From the NCBI GenBank assembly GCA_964017145.1, contig OZ024845.1, forward strand, positions 1,736,001 to 1,800,000: DNA of 64,000 nucleotides. Reading direction: 5' to 3'. Position 1 is the stretch's first letter, and each line of letters opens with the position of its first letter. The notes beneath the pieces are model-generated. The model had not been told where the DNA came from. It searched no databases and saw nothing but the letters and a program-made list of their open reading frames with translations. Position numbers and translations under genes: made by a program. Origin of the DNA: Agrocybe praecox. Its lineage: Eukaryota; Basidiomycota; Agaricomycetes; Agaricales; Agrocybaceae. Below, piece by piece: positions 35,663 through 46,285 of the stretch.

Positions 35663-37197
35663 GAATTACGAAGGATGCGGGGACAGGAAAATTGATGATC
35701 GTTGCTGGTGTAGTTATAACCGGCCTTGTTTTCTATTTCCAGAACATTCACAACTAGCGTCGCCTTCGTCTCCAGGGCTTGCTGTCTGACTTTGGACTTT
35801 CTGTACTACGTCAAGTTCTTGTTATCACCAATTCTTGACCAATTCTTGACCAATTCTGATAATTTGTATATGTGCCTCCATTGTGTATCAAGAAAACGCA
35901 TCACGCAATTTCCGTACACAGTTTCAAAACCGTTCTCTATTAGAATTTTCACTTCTGGCCTTTTGTGGGCCGCTCGTCACCAACCTTCGGTTGGTTCCTC
36001 GCAGCCAAATTAAAGAAATACTGGGTACAATAAGAATTGGTATTTTCACCCGGAGCAAATTTCTGTGTGCCATCGTGTCTGAGATCTCAAGCGTGAACGA
36101 CATCTAAATCGACTCTGGAAGGGACAAATACACATTTTCTTACGCAAGGGTTTGAACTATGAAAGGTTCAGAAAAAGAAGGGAAGTTTAAACAAAATTCA
36201 AACAAAATTCAAATGCTTAACAACGCCATAGCACAGGACGCAGTCAAGCAAGTACATTTTTTGAATTGGTTGGAGGCAAACGGAGAGGACGGAGACAAGC
36301 AAGTGCAAACAAACGGTCAACATTTTCTGAATTATGGGTTTTGGGCGACACCCAAAGAGGTATGCTTACATGATACACCCAAAAGAGGTAAGCTTACGTG
36401 ATAGCAACATTTTATTTCCTTAAACGTATGAATTATGGGGGATAGGAACCTTACTGTTAAAACAGCAAGCCAATAATATGCCTATCGATGCTTTTTAGTG
36501 TAGGCCGATTTTCATAATTGCATGCCCATAATAAACATTTTTGAGTAGAGGCCACTCGGTATTGGAGAAATAGACGATAACAGTATCATAGATTCTTTAT
36601 CATTCAAACCTTGATGACCGACGATCGTCCTCCGTCGTCAAAGTCGTTCCCTACGAATGCGCTCCGAAATGATCCAATTGTGAACGCTGTAACTGAAAAG
36701 GTGCAGCACCAATAACTTTTGGAATATGACCAGTAACTAGTAAGTTTCTCAAACAAAGTTGTCCTTATTGTCACGAATAGCCTTTCAGCTGCCAGCCCGC
36801 TGCATCACAGCCCTGTTTGCGCATGTTTGACGACACGCATATACATGGGCGCGGTCTCCCCTTTCTTTCTCTCTTCAGCTTAGGCCCACCTTTTTCTGGC
36901 TTTCTTGCTGTACTCAACACGACGCATCTTGATCCTGTTCTCTGCGGTTCTTTACCATCTAAGTGTTTTCCGCCTGTCGAAAGACGGCGATTTTCCACCT
37001 TCTTTAGCGTTCACGAAAGGCGGAATCTCAAGCCCTTTGACTGAGACGACAGTCGATAACATCTGTGGACCCAGCAACAACTTCTGTAATCCAAGAATCA
37101 CAAGTTAGTAGGGCTGATTTCAACGGCTGTGAAGCATTGATATACTTACCTGGATATTTCCGAATCCAGACTCTGCGGAGAGCGATAATCAGAAATA
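35663..37197. other. F-box copy 1 tail, unique insert, and copy 2 leader
   Basis: The conserved 3' tail (GAATTACGAAGGATGCGGGGACAG) ends near 35752. From there to about 36470 lies sequence absent from copy 2, holding a 27/28-bp tandem repeat; no TIRs were found. The conserved tail then resumes (GATGCTTTTTAGTGTAGGCC). From 36613 the leader of copy 2 begins. Confidence 0.55.
36348..36402. repeat. Two-copy tandem repeat of about 27 bp
   Basis: ACACCCAAAGAGGTATGCTT plus ACATGAT is followed directly by a near copy with one inserted A and two substitutions. It lies in the insert unique to the F-box copy 1 tail. Confidence 0.6.
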
Positions 37198-38646
37198 ATG
37201 GTGCAAGTATATTCGTCGATGGCAAGCGCTACGAGTTCCATTCCTATAGAAATCATGGCTTCGATATTCCAACTCAGTCTACCAGACCTTCCAGATCGCT
37301 ATCATAAGAACAACTCGCGGGGATTTCAGTCTTCTACTCTCTCTGAACCATTGAAACTAGGAGCAGTGTGCAAAAGTTGGCGGGATATTGCCTGGTCAAC
37401 GCCGTTCTTGTGGTCTACCCTTGCGATCTCTATCAACCTTTCCAACAATCCGGAACGCGTCGAGCTTGTCGAGGAGTGGCTTTCGCGTTCGAAGGAGCTC
37501 CCATTGAGGATAACTTTGATCCTTGAATCTTTCGCAGAGGAGGAATATGACGATTGTGAGCCTTTGCTGACGGCGATTGCAGAAACCGCATATCGATGGC
37601 ATTCTTTGGATGCACATATGCCCTGGGAATTCATCACAAATCTTTGCAATATAGCTGAGGAGATCCCGATAATCCACACCCTAGGACTTCATGTCACCGA
37701 TGAGCGACCCTTTTCCACCACTGAAGGCCATTTACTCTGGGACGAAGATACATTAAAGCCTTCACCCAAGAAGTTATTCGTATCGAAGCTTCCTTTGAAG
37801 GAAGTAAACATTAACTGGGGCTCAGTCACAGAAGTGGATGCTGATTACCTCCTGTTCACAGAATGCATCAATATATTACGCTCCTCTCCAAACCTTGAAT
37901 CTTGCAAATTCTCAGAAGTGTTTGAATATGGCTTCGACATCGACACTTCGAATTTGGGTCCCGGTTTCGTGCACGACAATCTTCGCTGCCTCTCATACAA
38001 TAGTGAGGATCCCGGTGATGCCCATCCGGAATTTTTTTCAGTCGTAACGCTACCCAATTTAATTCAATTCAGCTACGAATCCTGGGTCACGGCGGAAAAC
38101 TCGCCACTCATCGATTTCTTCACTCGTTCAGCATTTCTGCTGTTGAAATTGGAAATGACGTATACCTTTTTTGAGTACGAGGACCTTCGTTACCTCTTCC
38201 AGGCTGCCCCTTCAATTACGCATCTTCATTTATTCCCACTTAGAAATGAAGAAATTGAAATTGAATCTCTGACCGCTGCCCCTCTGCTCAGGGAGCTTGC
38301 ACAAACGTCGGGCCCAAATCTGTATGAAGGCGACGCTACGCCGTTGTTACCCCGCCTTGAATCTTTGGAGTATGGATTATATTACGGTTCAGCATTTCCA
38401 TGGTCACTTGTCCCTGACATTTTTGGATCTCCTTCGACTTTCTCGAGCCCAAATCGACGCCCGCTGAAGGTTCTTAAGGTCGTCAACGAATTTGCCGAAC
38501 CCGAATATAACATGGCGCTGAAGGCTATCCCGAAAGATGTGTTACCAAAGCTCTTAGAGCTTCGACAAGCTGGAGCAGATATAACATATACGGATGCTAA
38601 TAATAAAATTGATTTTTTCGCTATGTCCATGACGTTTCATGGTTAG
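37198..38646 (+). CDS. F-box protein, tandem copy 2
   Basis: Single exon, 482 residues, with the same F-box start and LRR-like remainder as copy 1. Residues 50-190 are nearly identical to copy 1. Residues 195-350 differ at many scattered positions, for example PLKEVNINWGSVTEVDADYLL, SWVTAENSPLIDFF and LFPLRNEEIEIES, with one codon fewer in the last. The C-terminal 110 residues are again nearly identical. The frame is intact. This is consistent with a functional substrate receptor whose middle region has diverged. The upstream leader is complete and has no transposon. Confidence 0.88.
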   Translation: MVQVYSSMASATSSIPIEIMASIFQLSLPDLPDRYHKNNSRGFQSSTLSEPLKLGAVCKSWRDIAWSTPFLWSTLAISINLSNNPERVELVEEWLSRSKELPLRITLILESFAEEEYDDCEPLLTAIAETAYRWHSLDAHMPWEFITNLCNIAEEIPIIHTLGLHVTDERPFSTTEGHLLWDEDTLKPSPKKLFVSKLPLKEVNINWGSVTEVDADYLLFTECINILRSSPNLESCKFSEVFEYGFDIDTSNLGPGFVHDNLRCLSYNSEDPGDAHPEFFSVVTLPNLIQFSYESWVTAENSPLIDFFTRSAFLLLKLEMTYTFFEYEDLRYLFQAAPSITHLHLFPLRNEEIEIESLTAAPLLRELAQTSGPNLYEGDATPLLPRLESLEYGLYYGSAFPWSLVPDIFGSPSTFSSPNRRPLKVLKVVNEFAEPEYNMALKAIPKDVLPKLLELRQAGADITYTDANNKIDFFAMSMTFHG

Positions 38647-40712
38647 GAATTACGAAGGATGCGGGGACAGCAAAATTAGTGATCGTTGCTGGTGTCATTA
38701 TAACCGTCGTTGTTTTCTATTTCCAGAACATTCATAATAATGCCTGTCGACGCTTTTTAATGTAGGCCGATTTTCATAATTGCAAGCCCATAATAATTAT
38801 TTTTGAGTAGAGGCCACTCGGTATTGACGATAACAGTATCATAGATTTATCATTCAAACCTTGATGACCGACGATCATCCTCCGTCGTCAAAGTCGTTCC
38901 CTACGAATGCGCTTCGAGATGATTCAATTGTGAACGCCGTAACTGAAAAGATGCGGCCCCAATAACTTTTGGAATATGACCAGTACAGTCATTACCTACT
39001 AGTCAATGACCCAAACACGTATTTGAGCTCAGATATCAATCGATTTCTTAGATTTTTATTGAAATCTCCTCATTAAGTACCTATCTATTGTAATCCGGAA
39101 AATCTAAGCTCCCTGCCTTTTACATCCTCCGATATCCATGGATAGATCAGATTTTGAGGGATTTAGTATCAATATTGTGAATAGGGTTGCTATACCCATG
39201 AAATCAAATCTTTTGAATTCTTTTCAGACCATTATTATTAAATAGGCTCTGTCTAACTTCTCCAGTCTTCAGATCCAATTTAAAGCTTCGAAGAGTCAAG
39301 GAAATGGCAGAACTGCTGCAGTTTCTCCAAAAATGGATACGAGAGCGGGTCACATCACGCATTGCCATTTCAGGAAACATTCCGAAATATGACAAGAGAA
39401 AACAGTGAACGCTATTGACCCAGCTGTTTTTCCGGGTAACGTGACCTGCGGAAAACTCCGACGCGCGTCGATGTCACAACTTTCCAGATATGTTTTCCGG
39501 GCATATGCCAAGACATACTTAGCTACATATGTACAAGCGAGATAATGTAGATGTAGATTAGATAGGTGCTCCTACAGTCGTAGATAAAGCAATTTAATAT
39601 GTTTTCCTATTATATCTGCTGAGTGATATTAACAAGTCAACATTTCATATGTTTCAAGAATGTAGGGAAACAACTTCCTGTTTTTTTTATTTCTTTCTTC
39701 ATTTCTACTCAGGTACGTGTCAAGACGCGTCTTTTTATCCTCATCCGCGTGTCTCAGATCACTCAAAATCACTCTGCGCGTCAAAACACGCTGAAAACAC
39801 GTCCGAACATGGTCTCTGACATTCAACGGCACCAAGGAACGTCGAGATCCAGGGATAAGACGTGGGCGAATCCAAAGAATAAAATGGAACTCCGACGCAT
39901 GAGAAATACTATGGGGTACGTACCTTAGGGCAAGTGCTTCAAATATCGAGTCACGAGTGGGGTTCTGCCACTCGTCTTTATTTAGATAATAACATAGTAT
40001 ATTTGAAACGACGCCTCTGACATTGTTTCTAAGTCCGTATCTTATCTTTTCATTTCGAAGATATATAAACATGTTTACGTTGGGTATCTCGCTTGTACAT
40101 ATGTAGCTAAGTATGTCTTGGCATATGCCCGGAAAACATATCTGGAAAGTTGTGACATGATCACGCCTCGGAATTTTGCGCAAGTCACGTTACCCGGAAA
40201 AACAGCTGGGTCAATAGCGTTCACTAGAGAAAACCCAGATGGTAGAAGCCTGAGATACCTCCGATTGGAAAAGCAGTTGGCATCAAGACAAAGGTCGCAG
40301 TTTCGTAGAGGAAAACGGAGAAGAGGACGAGGAGGAAGCGTTTAGGTAGCGACTCGGATAATGACTAAGCATTCCTAATCTTTCTCTCTTTAGCTTAGGC
40401 TCACCTTTTTTCGGCTTTCTTTCTGTACTCAACACGACGCGTTTTGATCCTGTTCTATCCTGTTCTTTACCGTCTGAGTGTTTTCCGCCTGTCGAAAGAC
40501 GGCGATTTTCCACCTTCTTTAGCGTTCACGAAAGGCGGAATTTCAAGCCCTTTGGCTGAGACGACAGTCGATAACATCTGTGGACCCAGAAACAACTTCT
40601 GTAACCCAGGAACCACAAGTCAGTACGGCTGATTTCAACGGCTGAGAAGTACCGACATACTCACCTGGATGTTTCCGATTCCAGACTCTACGGAGAGCAA
40701 TAATCAGAAACA
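38647..40712. other. F-box copy 2 tail and interrupted copy 3 leader
   Basis: The conserved tail runs to about 38840 and the copy 3 leader starts near 38865. The leader is broken near 38985 by about 1.4 kb of foreign DNA, which includes the TIR element at 39404-40225, and resumes near 40371 (TCTTTCTCTCTTTAGCTTAGG). No gene is seen in the inserted DNA. Confidence 0.6.
39404..40225. mobile_element. Non-autonomous TIR transposon with 141-bp TIRs (MULE-type)
   Basis: The 822-bp element is flanked by perfect 9-bp duplications AGAGAAAAC (39395-39403 and 40226-40234). Its terminal inverted repeats are about 141 bp, both starting AGTGAACGCTATTGACCCAG and ending ACAAGCGAGATA, with about eight mismatches clustered near positions 43-67. 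The interior has no transposase frame but has a short perfect hairpin (CGAGTGG/CCACTCG near 39955). Long TIRs and a 9-bp duplication fit the Mutator-like superfamily. Confidence 0.88.
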
Positions 40713-42161
40713 ATGGTGCAAGTATATTCGTCGATGGCAAGCGCTACGAGTTCCATTCCTATAGAAATCATGGCTTCAATATTCCAACTCAGTCTACCAG
40801 GCCTTCCAGATCGTTATCATGAGGACAACTCGTGGGGATTTCAGTCTTCTACTCTGTCTGAACCATTGAAACTGGGAGCAGTGTGCAAAAGTTGGCGGGA
40901 TATTGCCTGGTCAACGCCGTTCTTGTGGTCCACCCTTGCGATCTCTATCGACTTTTCCAACAATCCGGAACGCGTCGAGCTTATTGAGGAGTGGCTTTCG
41001 CGTTCGAAGGCGCTCCCATTGAGGATAACTTTGATCCTTGAATCTTTCGCAGAGGAGGAATATGACGATTGTGAGCCTTTGCTGGCGGTGATTGCAGAAA
41101 CCGCATATCGATGGCATTCTTTGGATGCACATATGCCCTGGGAATTCATCATAAATCTTTGCAATATAGCTGAGATCCCGATAATCCACACCCTAGGACT
41201 TCACGTCACCGATCAACGACCCATTTCCGCTATTGAACATCGTTTACTCTGGGATGAAGATACATCAAAGCCTGCACCCGAGAAGTTATTCGTATCGCGT
41301 CTTCCTTTGAAGGCATTAAACATCAACTGGGGCTCAGTCACAGAAGTGGATGCTGATTGCCTCCTGCTCACAGACTGTATCAATATATTACGCTCCTCTC
41401 CAAACCTTGAATCTTGCCAATTCTTAAACGTGTTCGAAAATGGCATCGACCTCGACAGTTCAAATCCGGGTTCCGGTTTTGTGCACGAAAATCTTCGCCA
41501 CCTCATATACGATAATGAGCATGTCAGTGATGCCAATCCGGAATTTTTCTCAGTCGTAACGTTGCCCAATTTAATCCACTTCACGTATCAATCCTGGGCC
41601 ACGTTAGAAGACTCGCCACTCATGGGTTTCTTCACTCGTTCAGCATTTCCGCTGTTGAAATTGGAAATGTCGTTTTCCTCTTTCGAGTATGAGGACCTTC
41701 GTCACTTATTTCGGGCTGCCCCTTCAATCACGCATCTTCGATTATTCCCACTTATGGATGAAGAAGAACTCGAAATGGAATCTTTGACTACCGCCCCTCT
41801 GCTCAGGGAACTTGCACAAGCGTCGGGCCCAGATCTATATGATGGCGACGCTACACCGTTGTTACCTTGCCTTGAATCTTTGGAGTATGGGTTAAATTTC
41901 GGTGTAGCATTTCCTTGGTCACTTGTTCCTGACATGTTTGGATCTCCTTCGACTTTCTCGAGCCCAAATCGACGCCCATTAAAAGTTCTCAAGGTCGTCA
42001 ACGAATACGGCGAACGCGAAAATGACATGGCGCTGAAGGCTATCCCCAAAGATGTCCTACCAAAGCTCTTGGAGCTTCGACAAGCTGGAGCAGAGATAAC
42101 ATATACAGATGTTAAGAATAATATGGATCTCTTCGCTATGTCCATGACGTTTCATGATTAG
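40713..42161 (+). CDS. F-box protein, tandem copy 3
   Basis: Single intact exon, 482 residues. It has the same F-box (residues 10-60) and LRR-like body as its neighbours. It lacks one Glu codon present in the others (AEIPIIH instead of AEEIPIIH) and differs most between residues 185 and 290 (ISAIEHRLLWDEDTSKPAPEK; FLNVFENGIDLDSSNPGSG). It ends TDVKNNMDLFAMSMTFHD. The first part of its leader has been displaced by about 1.4 kb of inserted DNA, so its expression may differ from the other copies (inference). Confidence 0.88.
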   Translation: MVQVYSSMASATSSIPIEIMASIFQLSLPGLPDRYHEDNSWGFQSSTLSEPLKLGAVCKSWRDIAWSTPFLWSTLAISIDFSNNPERVELIEEWLSRSKALPLRITLILESFAEEEYDDCEPLLAVIAETAYRWHSLDAHMPWEFIINLCNIAEIPIIHTLGLHVTDQRPISAIEHRLLWDEDTSKPAPEKLFVSRLPLKALNINWGSVTEVDADCLLLTDCINILRSSPNLESCQFLNVFENGIDLDSSNPGSGFVHENLRHLIYDNEHVSDANPEFFSVVTLPNLIHFTYQSWATLEDSPLMGFFTRSAFPLLKLEMSFSSFEYEDLRHLFRAAPSITHLRLFPLMDEEELEMESLTTAPLLRELAQASGPDLYDGDATPLLPCLESLEYGLNFGVAFPWSLVPDMFGSPSTFSSPNRRPLKVLKVVNEYGERENDMALKAIPKDVLPKLLELRQAGAEITYTDVKNNMDLFAMSMTFHD

Positions 42162-43583
42162 GAATTACGAAGGGTCCGGGGACAGGAAAATTGATGATCG
42201 TTGCTGGTGTAGTTATAATCGCCGTTGTTTTCTATTTCTAGAACATGCGACTCATTCTTATCTGCTACTTTCGCAATAGATAACATTGCCTTCCGAAACA
42301 GTGCTCCGAACATTGGCTGTCCCAGTTAGTAGTTACCACAATAATTCCTTTCGATGCTTTTGGCCAATTTTCATATTTGCATGCTTATAATAGATATTTT
42401 TGAGTAGGCGCCATTCAGTATTGCAGAAATAGACAATGCCAGTATAGATTTTTTGTCATTCAAACCTTGGTGACCAACGTCCACCCTCGAGGACGTCGAC
42501 GTTGTTCTGCCTAGGCAGACACACCCATCCAGCAGTAATTGCATCACTAAAGTTCGTCATCTACGTGACCTGCGATCTGCGATGAATGATAGCACAATGA
42601 GGGCACGCCGACCATAGCAATCGGAAAGGTGGCCCCACAAAACCACAGTTATACTCTCAGCAAAAAAGAATGCAGATTCCTGTGTCCAGCAACTTCAGTA
42701 GTGAAACATACACAAAAAGTTTCAAAGACGCACTATGATCCCTGCATAATAACCAGTTTTCAACTCGTCTCCTCCAGTGATCCCAGTCTCTCGCATAAAC
42801 TGGTTAATAAAATGGTAAATAACCGTTCCAGTGATAGGCTCCAATGATTGAAGAAGCAGCACGGAAATCAGTGATATTACTGGCAGCGGGGTCCGTTTCT
42901 CGGGGATCTCTGTTTGTTAGTCTTCTCTGAGAGCGACTGCATCAGCGTTGTTCTCGGTTTCTGGCGCCTTCATCGAAGGAGGAGCTAGGAAGCTTCATCC
43001 TTTCATCCTACAGGCCTCAGCACGAGTCAGCAGACCTCTAGGCTCCACCCTCCTCCACATCGTCCTCCGTCGTCAAAGTCGTTCTCTACGAATGCGCTCT
43101 GAGATGATACGAGTGTGGACGCGGCGTAACTGGAAAGGTACAGCACCAATAAATTTTGGAAGTTTCTCAAACAAAGTTGTCCTTATTGTCATGAATAGGC
43201 TTTCTGTAAGGGCTGCCGCCTCACAGCTCTGTTTGCGCATGTTTGACAGCACGCATACATGGGCGTCGCCCCTTTCTTTCTCTCTTTAGCTTAGGCTCAC
43301 CTTTTTTTGGCTTTCTTTATGTACTCAACACGACGTGTCTTGATCCTGTTCTCTCCGGTTCTTTACCATCTGAGTGTTTTCCTCCTGTCGAAAGACGGCG
43401 GTTTTCCACCTTCTTTAGCGTTCACGAAAGGCGGAATTTCAAGCCCTTTGGCTGCGACGACAGTAACATCTGTAATCCAGGAACCACAAGTCAGTAGGGC
43501 TGATTTCAACGGCTGTGAAGCATCGATATACTTACCTGGATGTTTCCGATTCCAGACTCTAAGGAGAGCGATAATCAGAAACA
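42162..43583. other. F-box copy 3 tail, MFS fragment and copy 4 leader
   Basis: The tail of copy 3 (to about 42600) shares with the tail of copy 4 a block around CCACCCTCGAGGACGTCGAC that copies 1 and 2 lack. The MFS pseudogene fragment follows, and then the copy 4 leader from about 43015. Confidence 0.6.
42607..42973 (-). pseudogene. Truncated copy of the MFS transporter 5' end
   Basis: This is colinear with exon 1, intron 1 and the start of exon 2 of the MFS gene at 31192-33111. The start codon is kept at 42973 and the frame opens MKAPETENNADAVALRED, but the next codon is TAA where the parent has GAA. The intron differs by substitutions and a short deletion. Homology stops inside exon 2, just after the motif-A region. 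The fragment shows that the F-box duplication unit once included the neighbouring MFS start. Confidence 0.9.
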
Positions 43584-45044
43584 ATGGTGCAAGTATATTC
43601 GTCGATGGCAGGCGCTACGAGTTCCATTCCTATAGAAATCATGGCTTCGATATTCCAACTCAGTCTACCAGACCTTCTATATCGTTATGATGAGGATGAG
43701 GACAACCCGTGGGGAATGCAATCTTCTATTCTCTCTGCACCATTGAAATTGGGAGCAGTGTGCAAAAGGTGGCGGGAAATTGCCTGGTCAACGCCGTTCT
43801 TGTGGTCTACCCTTGCGATCTCTATCGACTTTTCCAACAATCCGGAACACGTCGAGCTTGTTGAGGAGTGGCTTTCGCGTTCGAAGGCACTCCCATTGAG
43901 GATAACTTTGATCCTTGAATCTTTCGTAGAGGAGGAATATGACGATTGTGAGCCTTTGCTGGCGGTGATTGCAGAAACCGCATATCGATGGCATTATTTG
44001 GATGCACATATGCCCTGGGAATTCATCACAAATCTTTGCAATATAGCTGAGGAGATCCCGATAATCCACACCCTAGGACTCCACATCACCGATGACCCAC
44101 CCATTTCCACCACTGAAGGCCATTTACTCTGGGACGAAGATACATTAAAGCCTTCACCCGAGAAGTTATTCGTATCGAAGATTCCTTTCAAGACATTAAA
44201 CATCAACTGGGGCTCAGTCACAGAAGTAGATGTTAAATCCGTCCTATTCACAGACTGCGTTGATATATTACGCTCTTCTCCAAACCTTGAATCTTGCAAA
44301 ATTTCAAAAGTGGTTGAATATGACCCCGACATCGACACTTCGAATTTGGGTCCCGGTTTCGTGCACGAAAATCTTCGCCGCCTCACGTACGATACTGAAG
44401 ATTTCGCCAGTGATGGTAATCCGGATTTTTTTTCGGTCATAACGTTGCCCAATTTGATTCACTTCACGTACCAATCCTGCGTCACGTCGGAAGACTCGCC
44501 ACTCATGAATTTCTTCACTCGTTCAGCATTTCCGCTGTTGCAATTGGAAATGCCATTTTCCTCTTTTGAGTACGAGGACCTTCATCACCTCTTTCGGGCT
44601 GCCCCTACAACCACGCATATTCGATTATTCCCACTTATAGATGGAGAAGAACTCGAAAATGAATCTTTGACCGCTTCTCCTCTGCTCAGGGAGCTTGCAC
44701 AAGCGTCGGGTTCAAATCTATATGATGGCGACGCTACGCCGTTGTTACCTTGCCTTGAATCTTTGGAGTATGGGTTAAATTTCGGTGTAGCATTTCCTTG
44801 GTCACTTGTTCCTGACATGTTTGGATCTCCTTCGACTTTCTCGAGCCCAAATCGACGCCCGCTGAAGGTTCTTAAGGTCGTCAACGAAAATGGCGAACCC
44901 GAAAATGACATGGCGCTGAAAGCTATCCCAAAAGATGTGTTACCAAAGCTCTTGGAGCTTCGACAAGCTGGAGCAGATATAACATATACAAATGCTATTA
45001 ATAATGTGGACCTTTTCACTATGTCTATGACGTTTCATGATTAG
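43584..45044 (+). CDS. F-box protein, tandem copy 4
   Basis: Single intact exon, 486 residues, the longest of the four. Extra codons extend an acidic patch after the F-box start (YDEDEDNPWGMQ) and one more lies in EDFASDGNPDFF. The F-box helix varies slightly (AVCKRWREIAWS against AVCKSWRDIAWS in the others). Residues 85-195 match copy 1 almost exactly, including the ITDDPPISTTEG stretch, while the C-terminal part shares LYDGDATPLLPCLESLEYGL with copy 3. This patchwork suggests exchange between copies. The start codon is marked by the same GGTGCAAGTATATTCG context as in the others. Confidence 0.88.
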   Translation: MVQVYSSMAGATSSIPIEIMASIFQLSLPDLLYRYDEDEDNPWGMQSSILSAPLKLGAVCKRWREIAWSTPFLWSTLAISIDFSNNPEHVELVEEWLSRSKALPLRITLILESFVEEEYDDCEPLLAVIAETAYRWHYLDAHMPWEFITNLCNIAEEIPIIHTLGLHITDDPPISTTEGHLLWDEDTLKPSPEKLFVSKIPFKTLNINWGSVTEVDVKSVLFTDCVDILRSSPNLESCKISKVVEYDPDIDTSNLGPGFVHENLRRLTYDTEDFASDGNPDFFSVITLPNLIHFTYQSCVTSEDSPLMNFFTRSAFPLLQLEMPFSSFEYEDLHHLFRAAPTTTHIRLFPLIDGEELENESLTASPLLRELAQASGSNLYDGDATPLLPCLESLEYGLNFGVAFPWSLVPDMFGSPSTFSSPNRRPLKVLKVVNENGEPENDMALKAIPKDVLPKLLELRQAGADITYTNAINNVDLFTMSMTFHD

Positions 45045-46239
45045 GAATTACGAAGGATGCGGGGACAGGAAAGTTGATGATCGTTGCTGGTGTAGTTATA
45101 ACCGGCCTTGTTTTCTATTTCTAGAATATGCGACTCATTCCTATCTGCTACTTTTGCAATAGATAACATTGCCTTTCAAAACAGTGCCCTGAACATTGGC
45201 TGTCGCAGTTAGTAGTTACCACAACGATGCTTTTCAATGCTTTTGGCCAACTTACATCATGCTCATCATAGATATTTGTGAGTAGGCGCCACTCGGTATT
45301 GCAGAAATAGATAATGCCAGTATAGATTCTTTGTCATTACCTTGATGACCGACGTCCACCCTCGAGGACGTCGACGTTGTTCCGCCTAGGCACGTTTAGA
45401 CACACCCAACTCGGAGTAGTGATTGGATTGTTGGATCACTAAAGTTCGTCATCTGCGATGAATGATAGTAAAACGAGGACAAGTTAGAGTAAGTAAAAGC
45501 AACACTGCCTACCCTCATTCAAGAATTCTGCGAGAACAGAGACCGTTGCCTAGTGGTTCGCCGCTCTGGGAAACTGAGATGTTTTGATTCTCCTGCAGCG
45601 CCCGGAGTGAAAGCTAGAAAGTGAGATGCAAGAGCCTGAGTAAATCGTTTGTTTACTCTAGCTAGAAACATTTCAACAGTCAAGCATGAATTGAGTCGAA
45701 TTTTCTGCAAGCCTACAGTTGGCTTGAATACCAACTTGTTGGACGTTGGATTCAGAAAATATATCGACTCTGTTTACAGTTGCTTGGTAACTTTGAGGCC
45801 CGACCCTAGGCCTGCGCCACAAGTCACCGCTTCTGTTCAACTCTCATCAATTTCATCGATCTATACTGCGCGCCTATGTCTGGTGCATTTATCTGAGTGC
45901 TCAGGAGGATCAATGCATGGGGCGACCATTCCGTTGCGATCACCCCGTGCCAACCCTGTGCTATTATTTATCTATGACGGTCTCCCACACATCAAAACCA
46001 AGATTAGAAACCACTGCAAGAGGACAATTATGAACAATGAGAGTCCTGTCATTCCCTGCCAGCGCCAGCTAATTCGGATTATCCGGATACTTGCCATTGT
46101 ATCAGACTTTTCAAAATTCAAACGTAAGCGCATTTTATTTGCATAGTTGCCGTTGAAGGGATCTGAGTTGGTTTTCAAGCAGCGTAAGATAACTTGGTTA
46201 ACAACAGCTCACAGCCTCTTCGAAACACCTTCACGGTAC
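45045..46239. other. F-box copy 4 tail and intergenic region
   Basis: The conserved tail extends to about 45480. A 165-codon plus-strand frame at 45649-46146 has no recognisable features. A tRNA-like remnant is listed separately at 45548-45606. No protein gene is supported. Confidence 0.45.
45548..45606 (+). repeat. Degenerate tRNA/SINE-like Pol III promoter
   Basis: TTGCCTAGTGGTT matches box A of tRNA genes. About 40 bp downstream GTTTTGATTCTCC is a weakened box B (8 of 11 consensus positions). The arms do not form a tRNA. A decayed SINE or pseudo-tRNA is the likeliest reading. Confidence 0.3.
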
Positions 46240-46246
46240 TATATAA
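46240..46246 (+). promoter_or_regulatory. TATA box of the membrane-protein gene
   Basis: TATATAA lies 46 bp upstream of the ATG at 46286. Confidence 0.4.
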
Positions 46247-46285
46247 CTCCTTCTCAGAATCTTTCAGCTTCTTATTTACATACCC

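Noticed and set aside
34409..44069. Recurring minus-strand frames of about 93-152 codons in all four F-box copies
   Set aside because: They are antisense shadows of the conserved F-box coding sequence, repeated only because the sense gene is repeated.
45649..46146. 165-codon plus-strand frame upstream of the membrane protein
   Set aside because: Composition and content look random, no domain is present, and it overlaps the promoter region of the next gene.
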